Part shown: in pieces, positions 6,210 through 12,154 of the stretch | Numbering within the stretch: position 1 is the first letter of the stretch | How the letters are laid out: the number at the start of each line of letters is the position of its first letter | DNA from: Hirudo medicinalis | Lineage: Eukaryota; Annelida; Clitellata; Hirudinida; Hirudinidae | Assembly (NCBI GenBank): GCA_011800805.1 | Contig: MPNW01001045.1 | Span: 1-12,154, forward strand | Direction: 5' to 3' | DNA: 12,154 nucleotides | Notes under the pieces: model-generated | Told to the model about the DNA's origin: nothing | Databases searched by the model: none | What the model saw: the letters and a program-made list of their open reading frames with translations, nothing else | Program-made: the position numbers and the translations under genes

Positions 6210-8480
6210 TCAAAAAAAATTATTTGCTTTGGGTTTTTGTTTGCTTCCGTACGTGTTGCAGCACAGAATCCTGTAGACTACGTAAACCCACTGATGGGTA
6301 CACTTTCCAAATTCGAGCTTTCCAACGGCAACACTTATCCTGCCATTGGCCGCCCTTGGGGGATGAACTTGTGGACGCCGCAAACCGGCGCCATGGGCAA
6401 CGGTTGGGCATACAAATATCAAGACGATAAAATAGTAGGATTTAAACAAACGCACCAACCCTCGCCTTGGATGAACGACTATGGTTATTTTTCCATCATG
6501 CCGGTAATAAACAAATGGTGCTTTCGCGAGCAAGACAGAGCCAGTTGGTTCTCCCACAAAACCGAGCAGGCGCAACCCCATTACTACAAAGTATATTTGG
6601 CCGATGCCGATGTAACGACTGAACTGGCACCCACCCAACGTGCTGCCTGTTTCCGATTTACATTTCCCAAAACGGATAGCGCATTTATTATTGTAGATGC
6701 TATTGATAAAGGTTCGTATGTGAAAATTATTCCATCCAAAAACAAAATCATAGGTTACAGCACACGCAATAGCGGCAGCGTTCCCAACAATTTTAAAAAT
6801 TATTTTGTAATACAATTTGATCGTCTGTTTGATTACAAAGCCACATGGAACGAAAATCAATTTACTACCCAAATCGAAATCAAAAGCAAACACGCAGGTG
6901 CATTGATAGGGTTTAAAGGTATAAAAAGAGGCGATGTAGTACATGCCAAAATTGCCTCCTCATTCATTAGTTTGGAACAAGCCGAACTGAATTTACAAAT
7001 GGAAATAGGCAGTAAAAATTTTGAAACTATAAAGCAAGAAGGCCGCCAAGAGTGGAGCAACGTGCTGGGCAAAGTAAACGTTTCGGGCGGCACGGAAGAG
7101 CAGCTGCGCACGTTCTATTCTTGTTTGTACCGCATGGTATTTTTTCCGCTAAGGATGTACGAAAAAGATGCTTCGGGCCAAATAATACATTACAGCCCTT
7201 ACACCGGAAAAACCGAAACCGGTTACAAGTTTGCCGGAACCGGTTTTTGGGACACGTTCAGGGCATTATATCCGTTTTTAAACTTGGTGTATCCATCCAT
7301 TGTCACCGAAATGCAGCAGGGGCTTATCAGTGATTGCAAAGAAGGCGGGTGGCTGCCGGAATGGTCATCGCCGGGCTATCGGGGCATTATGGTGGGCAAC
7401 AACTCTGCATCAATAGTAGCCGAAGCCTACTTGAAAGGTTTGCGTGGCTACGATATCAACAGTTTATGGCAGGCAGTGGTACACGGTGCTAACAATGAAG
7501 GCCCGCATGCCACAGGAAGAACCGGGGTGCAATACTACAATAAGTTGGGATACGTTCCCGCCAATGTAAAAATCAGCGAAAGTGTGGCCCGCTCGTTAGA
7601 ATATGCCTACGATGATTATGCCATATACGCATTAGGTAAGGCCTTGGGAAAACCATTGTCCGAAATAGAAGTGTATAAAAAAAGAGCTTTAAATTATAAG
7701 CACCTTTTCGATTCAAAACATTTGTTGATGCGTCCGAAAAATGAAGATGGCCGATTTGTAGCACCGTTCAACCCCTTTTCTTGGGGTGGCGCTTTTACCG
7801 AAGGCAACAGCTGGCACTACTCCTGGAGCGTGTTTCATGACATTGCTGGGTTGAAACAACTGATGGGTGGCGACGCGATGTTCGTAAAAATGTTAGACTC
7901 GGTATTTGCACTTCCTCCCGATTTTGGCGATTACTCGTATTACGGTTCTGTCATTCACGAAATGCGCGAAATGCAAATTACCAATATGGGACAATATGCA
8001 CATGGCAACCAACCCATACAGCACATGACCTATTTGTATAATTATGCCGGACAACCTTGGAAATCGCAGCATTGGATACGGGAAGTGATGAACCGCCTGT
8101 ATCATAGCGGTGCCGATGGTTATTGTGGCGATGAGGACAATGGTCAAACCTCGTCATGGTACGTGTTTTCGGCTTTGGGATTTTATCCTGTTACACCCGC
8201 GAGCACGCAGTATGTGATAGGTTCGCCACTGTTTCAAAAAGCAGAAATTAGTTTTGAAAACGGCAACACACTCGCTATTCGTGCTGATGAAAATAGTGCT
8301 GTAAATAGATATATTCAATCCGTTTTAATAAACGGTACACCCAGTTCTAAAAATTATTTAGAACACGATCAACTGCAAAAAGGCGGTACGCTTATTTTTA
8401 AGATGAATGATAAACCAAATAAGGTAAGAGGCATAGAAACCAGTGATTATCCGTTTTCGATGCAGGTAAATGAACAGTAA
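6201..8480 (+). CDS. Exported GH92 family alpha-mannosidase
   Basis: This is a calcium-dependent, inverting exo-alpha-mannosidase of family GH92, likely trimming mannose from N-glycans or mannans outside the cytoplasm. With the start at 6201 the 759-residue protein opens with a Sec signal (MYLSKKIICFGFLFASVRVAA) and a probable signal peptidase I cut before QNP (22-24). There is no lipobox cysteine. The VDYVNPLMGT motif (25-34) begins the N-terminal beta-sandwich. The (alpha/alpha)6 catalytic domain runs from about 285. By spacing with the characterised BT3990, E534 (FTEGNSW) is the likely catalytic acid, and D644/D646 in GDEDNGQTSSW are the base residues. H586-E587 (VIHEMREM) fits the HE pair linked to alpha-1,2 specificity. 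An ATG at 6129 would add 24 residues ahead of the signal and is less likely. No SusC/SusD pair or other glycosidase is next to it, so it is not in a visible polysaccharide locus. Confidence 0.93.
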   Translation: MYLSKKIICFGFLFASVRVAAQNPVDYVNPLMGTLSKFELSNGNTYPAIGRPWGMNLWTPQTGAMGNGWAYKYQDDKIVGFKQTHQPSPWMNDYGYFSIMPVINKWCFREQDRASWFSHKTEQAQPHYYKVYLADADVTTELAPTQRAACFRFTFPKTDSAFIIVDAIDKGSYVKIIPSKNKIIGYSTRNSGSVPNNFKNYFVIQFDRLFDYKATWNENQFTTQIEIKSKHAGALIGFKGIKRGDVVHAKIASSFISLEQAELNLQMEIGSKNFETIKQEGRQEWSNVLGKVNVSGGTEEQLRTFYSCLYRMVFFPLRMYEKDASGQIIHYSPYTGKTETGYKFAGTGFWDTFRALYPFLNLVYPSIVTEMQQGLISDCKEGGWLPEWSSPGYRGIMVGNNSASIVAEAYLKGLRGYDINSLWQAVVHGANNEGPHATGRTGVQYYNKLGYVPANVKISESVARSLEYAYDDYAIYALGKALGKPLSEIEVYKKRALNYKHLFDSKHLLMRPKNEDGRFVAPFNPFSWGGAFTEGNSWHYSWSVFHDIAGLKQLMGGDAMFVKMLDSVFALPPDFGDYSYYGSVIHEMREMQITNMGQYAHGNQPIQHMTYLYNYAGQPWKSQHWIREVMNRLYHSGADGYCGDEDNGQTSSWYVFSALGFYPVTPASTQYVIGSPLFQKAEISFENGNTLAIRADENSAVNRYIQSVLINGTPSSKNYLEHDQLQKGGTLIFKMNDKPNKVRGIETSDYPFSMQVNEQ

Positions 8481-8500
8481 AAATTATTTTCACTAATATT

Positions 8501-8540
8501 AAAATTCCGATGCTTTTATTTCGCATCGGAATTTTTGTTT
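8501..8540. terminator. Perfect 13-bp bidirectional terminator between convergent genes
   Basis: AAAATTCCGATGC (8501-8513) pairs perfectly with GCATCGGAATTTT (8523-8535) around a 9-base loop. The right arm runs into TTTTTGTTTTATTTTTT, and the left arm is A-rich, giving a T-rich tail on the minus strand as well. It starts 20 bases after the GH92 stop and ends 4 bases before the leftward protease stop at 8540-8542, so it can end transcription from both sides. Confidence 0.88.
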
Positions 8541-10126
8541 TATTTTTTCAGTGCTTGCAGTGCCGAAAGTACTACGGCGTCTTTCGCATTGATTACCTGG
8601 TAAAACCCCGAGTCACGCCATTTGAACCGTGCTAACTGTGCTTCCATGCGCTCTGTTACTTTTTCTTTTTCAAAAGCTGGAATACCCGAAAGGCTTACGG
8701 AGTCTTTCTTTACCCAATGGGTAAACTGAGTCCACATTGCTTTTGAAGCATCGAACGCTTTAGCGTAGGCTTCGGGGTTGGGGTAGGGGTCTAATATTTT
8801 TTTGTTGTCTAAATAATAATGAAGTACAAAATCGTTGAAACTACCATTTAGTAATACTTTGTTTATTTCTCTTGAGTAGCTCGAAGTGTCTAACCCTACA
8901 AATATATCGGGCATAATACCGCCGCCATCGTACACGGTGCGCCCCGCATTGGTTTTGTAGGTTTTGCCGCCGGCTATTTTATTACTGTCTGCAAAAAATA
9001 ATTGTCCGTTGGCGTATCGCTGCCACACTTCGTCCATATACACTTTTTTCCCTCCTGTGTAGGGCTTTTGAATGCTGCGTCCTACAGGGGTATAATATCG
9101 GGCTACGGTAAGTCTTATAGCCGCACCATCACTTAGTAAAAAGGGTTCCTGTACCAATCCTTTGCCAAAAGTACGGCGGCCAATGACGGTGGCTCTATCC
9201 CAGTCTTGCAACGCACCGGCTACTATTTCGCTGGCACTGGCGCTCAGTTCGTCCACTAACACGATTGTTTTTCCGGTTTCAAATATTCCGGGTCGTTTAC
9301 AGCGGTATTCGGTTTTGGGACTGTTTATGCCTTCGGTGTACACCACCAATTTGTCGCCACTCAAAAACTCGTCCACTATTTCAATCGCTTGATCCATGTA
9401 GCCGCCGCCATTGCCTCTAAGGTCGAAAATCAATTGGGTCATGCCTTGTTTTTTCAGATTTTCCGTGGCCTCCATGAATTCACGGTAGGCAGTGCCGGTA
9501 AAATCTCTTAGCCTAACGAAGCCGGTGGTGTCGTCTATCATATAAGCGGTAGATATGGAAGGTTTGGGTATATTGTCCCTAGCTACGTTCAGTGTTAGGA
9601 TTTTTCCGCTTCTTAAAATACTCAACTTTACAATAGAGCCTCTGGGGCCGCGGATGGTATTCATGATTTTGTGAGAGGTGGTATTTTCTCCGGTGAGGTC
9701 TTGGTTATCAGCATTCAAAATTTGATCGCCTATCATCATTCCGGCTTTGTCACCGGGTTGATCTTTGAATACGTAGGTAATATTTACAGTGTCTCTAATT
9801 TGGCCAAACTCTACGCCAATTCCGCCAAAACTACCCGATAGCTTGTCGTTTTCTATTTGCATATCTTCGGAAGGAATGTAAACCGAATGTGGGTCTAAGT
9901 CATCCATCATTTTTCTGATAGCATTTTCTTCCAAAGTGTCTATGTGTACAGAATCTACATACTTGCTACGTATGATGCGGAATGCTTCGTTTAGGGCGTT
10001 GGGAGGGTCGGTTTTGAATATTTTTTTATCGGGTTGGCCAATAGCAAAGCGATAGCCGATGTACATACCAACGATCATTATAATAGCTAAAAGCAATGGT
10101 TGCCATACTTCGTATTTTCCTTTCAT
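8540..10126 (-). CDS. S41 family C-terminal processing peptidase (Ctp), membrane-anchored
   Basis: This is a tail-specific serine protease acting in the periplasm, where the family processes or degrades proteins by recognising their C-terminus. The 528-residue protein starts with a single membrane segment (about 9-30, PLLLAIIMIVGMYIGYRFAIG) that should anchor it to the inner membrane. A conserved N-terminal helical part follows, including DDLDPHSVYIP (75-85), then a PDZ domain (about 95-185, with FGGIGVEFG) and the protease core. S297 in ELSASASEIVAGAL and K322 in RTFGKGLVQ form the Ser-Lys dyad, 25 residues apart as in Bacillus CtpB. RGNGGGYMDQAI (237-248) is the typical glycine-rich turn. 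The C-terminal ~130 residues are helical and of unassigned role, common in longer Bacteroidota members. It is a single gene, convergent with GH92 and divergent from the kinase. A TACTTTGC element at 10151-10158 on the minus strand is near the promoter position but lacks a matching TTG. Confidence 0.95.
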   Translation of the reverse strand: MKGKYEVWQPLLLAIIMIVGMYIGYRFAIGQPDKKIFKTDPPNALNEAFRIIRSKYVDSVHIDTLEENAIRKMMDDLDPHSVYIPSEDMQIENDKLSGSFGGIGVEFGQIRDTVNITYVFKDQPGDKAGMMIGDQILNADNQDLTGENTTSHKIMNTIRGPRGSIVKLSILRSGKILTLNVARDNIPKPSISTAYMIDDTTGFVRLRDFTGTAYREFMEATENLKKQGMTQLIFDLRGNGGGYMDQAIEIVDEFLSGDKLVVYTEGINSPKTEYRCKRPGIFETGKTIVLVDELSASASEIVAGALQDWDRATVIGRRTFGKGLVQEPFLLSDGAAIRLTVARYYTPVGRSIQKPYTGGKKVYMDEVWQRYANGQLFFADSNKIAGGKTYKTNAGRTVYDGGGIMPDIFVGLDTSSYSREINKVLLNGSFNDFVLHYYLDNKKILDPYPNPEAYAKAFDASKAMWTQFTHWVKKDSVSLSGIPAFEKEKVTERMEAQLARFKWRDSGFYQVINAKDAVVLSALQALKK

Positions 10127-10319
10127 TTTAAATAAAAATTGAGCGAGGGTGCAAAGTAGATAAAATTGCGCTAATATGGAGTAACAGTGCCAATATTCGC
10201 CCCATCTTCTTCTAATTGGGTGTGATAAATGGCAATTTTGTGGAGATATAATATAAAAACGTGGTAGGATAGGTAAGGTTGTCTAAATTAGCGTATTCAT
10301 TTACCAACGTTTAAAGGAT
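10127..10319. other. Divergent intergenic region between the protease and the kinase genes
   Basis: These 193 AT-rich bases must hold the promoters of both divergent units. On the minus strand TACTTTGC (10151-10158) is one base short of the TAnnTTTG spacing. On the plus strand CAATTTTG (10233-10240) has one mismatch to that motif, but the nearest TTG (10216-10218) is only 14 bases upstream. I see no clear promoter, operator repeat or small gene. Confidence 0.45.
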
Positions 10320-11165
10320 ATGTCAAAAACAATATTAATCGCAGATGCCGGTTCTACCAAAACGGAATGGAGTTTGCTGCGCAACGGAAGATCCAAATTA
10401 ATTAATACATCGGGCATCAGCCCCTATTTTTTGAACGAATCTCAGATAACCGAATTGGTAAAATCCGAAGTATTGACAAAAGTAAAAACGGTGGCAGTAG
10501 ATGAAGTGTATTTTTACGGAACGGGATGTTTAAACCCGACCAATGCCAAAACGGTAAAAAAGGCTATTAAAAAAGCCATTTCAGAAGCTAAGATAAATGT
10601 AAGCCACGATGTAGAAGGTGCGGCAATAGGGCTTTGTGGGCGCACTAAAGGCATTGCCTGCATATTAGGTACAGGGTCGGGAAGTTGTTATTATGATGGA
10701 AAAAAAATCACGAAAAACAGTCCGGGTTTGGGCTACGTTTTGGGCGATGAAGGAAGCGGTGCCTATCTTGGTAAAAAAGTATTGCAATATTATTTATACA
10801 ATACTTTTGACGAAGACCTTAGGGCGCGTTTTGATGCAGCCTATGTAACTACCCCCTCAGAAATATTCGAAAACGTATATAAAAAACCATTACCTAATAG
10901 ATACCTTGCCAGTTTTGCAAAATTTTTGGCAGAGAACCGTGGTCACTATATGGTCGAAAACATTATAGAAGATGGATTGAACGATTTTTTCTTCACTCAT
11001 TTATGTAAATTAAGCGAATCACGGAAATATCCCATTCACTTTGTGGGAAGTGTGGCGTATGGATTTAAAGACGTGATAAAAGACCTTTGCAATACTTACA
11101 ATTTTGAATTGGGTCGCATCATGCAAAAACCAATGAAGGGATTAATTGAATATCACAAAGGTTAA
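10320..11165 (+). CDS. murK: BadF/BadG-type N-acetylhexosamine kinase, probable MurNAc kinase (MurK-like)
   Basis: This ASKHA-fold sugar kinase has 281 residues. The phosphate-1 loop is DAGSTKTEW (9-17), D97 in SHDVEGAAIG fits the catalytic aspartate by comparison with human NAGK, the phosphate-2 loop is ILGTGSGS (115-122), GDEGSG (142-147) follows, and a C-terminal HFVGSVAYGF is the adenosine-binding segment. The family (BadF/BadG/BcrA/BcrD, NAGK) phosphorylates GlcNAc and, in MurK members such as those described in Clostridium and Tannerella, MurNAc at O6. The MurQ gene starts 56 bases downstream on the same strand, which makes MurNAc the likely physiological substrate, perhaps with GlcNAc as well. 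No signal peptide is seen, so it is cytoplasmic. GlcNAc kinase alone is the main alternative, and the symbol rests on context rather than sequence. Confidence 0.82.
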   Translation: MSKTILIADAGSTKTEWSLLRNGRSKLINTSGISPYFLNESQITELVKSEVLTKVKTVAVDEVYFYGTGCLNPTNAKTVKKAIKKAISEAKINVSHDVEGAAIGLCGRTKGIACILGTGSGSCYYDGKKITKNSPGLGYVLGDEGSGAYLGKKVLQYYLYNTFDEDLRARFDAAYVTTPSEIFENVYKKPLPNRYLASFAKFLAENRGHYMVENIIEDGLNDFFFTHLCKLSESRKYPIHFVGSVAYGFKDVIKDLCNTYNFELGRIMQKPMKGLIEYHKG

Positions 11166-11221
11166 ACCATCATGAAACCTAATCAAAACACAATTTCTGA
11201 AAAAGCACGCACGTTGTAAGC

Positions 11222-12046
11222 ATGAATCAAAAATTAACAGAACAACCCGGATCTTACAATGATTTAGAGAAAATGAGTACCGGCCAGCTTTTACAGGCCA
11301 TACATCAAGAAGATACAACCGTACCCCATGCCGTAGGTGCCGCAATATCTGCCATAGAACAATTGGTAGATGCTATTGCCGTACATTTGATTTCTGGTGG
11401 TAGGCTGTTTTATATAGGTGCAGGCACCAGCGGCCGATTGGGTATTTTAGACGCAAGTGAAATACCACCGACCTACGGAATACCCGCCGGTATTGTAATA
11501 GGCATTATTGCCGGAGGTAAGGAAGCCATTACCATGCCCGTAGAAAATGCGGAAGACGATGAAGCGCAAGGATGGATAGACTTATTGGCTCATGATATAA
11601 ACGATAATGATATTGTAGTAGGCATTGCGGCCAGCGGTACTACACCCTACGTGCTGGGTGCTTTGAGAAAATGTAAGCAACATCACATTGCCACGGGCAG
11701 TATTACCTGCAATCCGGATGCGGAAATAAGCCACATTGCCGACTATGCCGTGGAAGCCATTACCGGACCGGAAGTGGTTACAGGAAGTACCCGAATGAAA
11801 TGCGGAACTGCCCAGAAGTTAATACTCAATATGATATCAACCTCGGTAATGATACGGATGGGAAGGGTAGAAGGTAACCGAATGGTAAATATGCAACTCG
11901 CCAACGAAAAGCTCATAGACCGCGGCACGCGGATGATAATGGATAAAAGCGGCATAGCCGATTATAAAAAAGCGCAACAATTACTACTATCCCAAGGGAG
12001 CGTGAAAAAGGTATTAGATACACTTAGTAAGGATTTCGACATGTAA
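11222..12046 (+). CDS. murQ: N-acetylmuramic acid 6-phosphate etherase
   Basis: MurQ cleaves the lactyl ether of MurNAc-6-phosphate to give GlcNAc-6-phosphate and D-lactate in peptidoglycan recycling or scavenging. The 274-residue SIS-domain protein shows GGRLFYIGAGTSGRLGILDASEIPPTYG (59-86) with E80 as the likely catalytic glutamate (E. coli E83), ENAEDDEA with E111 matching E. coli E114, the second phosphate-sugar site AASGTTPYV (136-144), and the signature TGPEVVTGSTRMKCGTAQK (181-199). It is about 25 residues shorter than E. coli MurQ, with the shortfall in the C-terminal helical part after DYKKAQQLLL. The conserved core is intact, so I read it as a compact but functional form. It is the second gene of a pair with the upstream kinase. 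A transporter such as AmpG or MurP is not in view and might lie beyond the edge, though a terminator follows. Confidence 0.95.
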   Translation: MNQKLTEQPGSYNDLEKMSTGQLLQAIHQEDTTVPHAVGAAISAIEQLVDAIAVHLISGGRLFYIGAGTSGRLGILDASEIPPTYGIPAGIVIGIIAGGKEAITMPVENAEDDEAQGWIDLLAHDINDNDIVVGIAASGTTPYVLGALRKCKQHHIATGSITCNPDAEISHIADYAVEAITGPEVVTGSTRMKCGTAQKLILNMISTSVMIRMGRVEGNRMVNMQLANEKLIDRGTRMIMDKSGIADYKKAQQLLLSQGSVKKVLDTLSKDFDM

Positions 12047-12063
12047 AAAGTGTAATCGTCATT

Positions 12064-12091
12064 ACTTAATCTGACAGATTAGGTTTTTTTT
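12064..12091 (+). terminator. Rho-independent terminator after murQ
   Basis: ACTTAATCT (12064-12072) pairs with AGATTAGGT (12076-12084), one G:T pair, around a 3-base loop (GAC). An unbroken run of eight T follows (12084-12091). It begins 18 bases after the murQ stop and is a good intrinsic terminator for the kinase-murQ unit. Confidence 0.8.
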
Positions 12092-12119
12092 AAGGCATTT
12101 CTCTGAAAATAATTTTTAG

Positions 12120-12147
12120 AAAGCGGTTGTAGTTTGTCAACCGCTTT
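12120..12147. terminator. Second hairpin at the right edge, possible terminator for a leftward gene
   Basis: AAAGCGGTTG (12120-12129) pairs perfectly with CAACCGCTTT (12138-12147) around an 8-base loop. On the minus strand the stem is followed by CTAAAAATTATTTT, and on the plus strand by ATTATTC, neither a strong T run. Its place just past the murQ terminator suggests a terminator for a convergent gene beyond the edge. That is inference. Confidence 0.5.
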
Positions 12148-12154
12148 ATTATTC

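Noticed and set aside
6210..6944. 244-codon open frame on the minus strand opposite the GH92 gene
   Set aside because: It lies fully antisense to a well-supported GH92 coding region, is rich in Cys/Tyr/Phe, and shows no domain. It is a shadow frame.
7052..7333. 93-codon plus-strand frame inside the GH92 gene
   Set aside because: It is out of frame within a confident coding region and rich in Arg/His, typical of a shadow frame.
10151..10158. TACTTTGC as a promoter -7 element for the S41 protease (minus strand)
   Set aside because: One base is missing from the TAnnTTTG spacing and no TTG occurs at about 20 bases upstream, so it is mentioned but not called as a promoter.

Overview
The window looks like chromosome of a member of the Bacteroidota, probably near the Chitinophagaceae. 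This is judged from moderately AT-rich DNA, little Shine-Dalgarno sequence, a GH92 glycosidase with an export signal, a membrane-anchored S41 protease, and the character of the proteins. The genus is an inference from protein character, not from any marker gene.

The left edge (3-173) holds the tail of a reading frame that resembles the C-terminus of an ISAs1/H-repeat type transposase, with a strong hairpin inside it. After about 270 bases with no gene comes a rightward tyrosine/phenylalanine catabolic cluster: 4-hydroxyphenylpyruvate dioxygenase (444-1577), a fumarylacetoacetase-family hydrolase (1689-2696), an FMN-binding flavin-reductase-family protein (2702-3595), a HisC-like PLP aminotransferase (3592-4713) and homogentisate 1,2-dioxygenase (4761-5918). 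It ends in a probable terminator (5967-5996). Together these can take tyrosine to 4-hydroxyphenylpyruvate, homogentisate, maleylacetoacetate and finally fumarate plus acetoacetate. The usual glutathione-dependent maleylacetoacetate isomerase is not in the cluster, and an uncharacterised flavin-reductase-like gene is tightly built into it instead. This is the most interesting point in the window.

The second part carries an exported GH92 alpha-mannosidase (6201-8480) that converges on a leftward S41 C-terminal processing protease (8540-10126). A perfect 13-bp hairpin lies between them and should serve as a bidirectional terminator. The protease is divergent from a short cell-wall-sugar recycling pair: a BadF-type N-acetylhexosamine kinase (10320-11165, MurK candidate) and MurNAc-6-phosphate etherase MurQ (11222-12046). 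That pair would turn MurNAc into GlcNAc-6-phosphate and D-lactate. Two hairpins close the window, the first with a clear T tract.

Most of the window is ordinary metabolism. I see no CRISPR array, RNA gene, phage gene, toxin-antitoxin pair or defence system.
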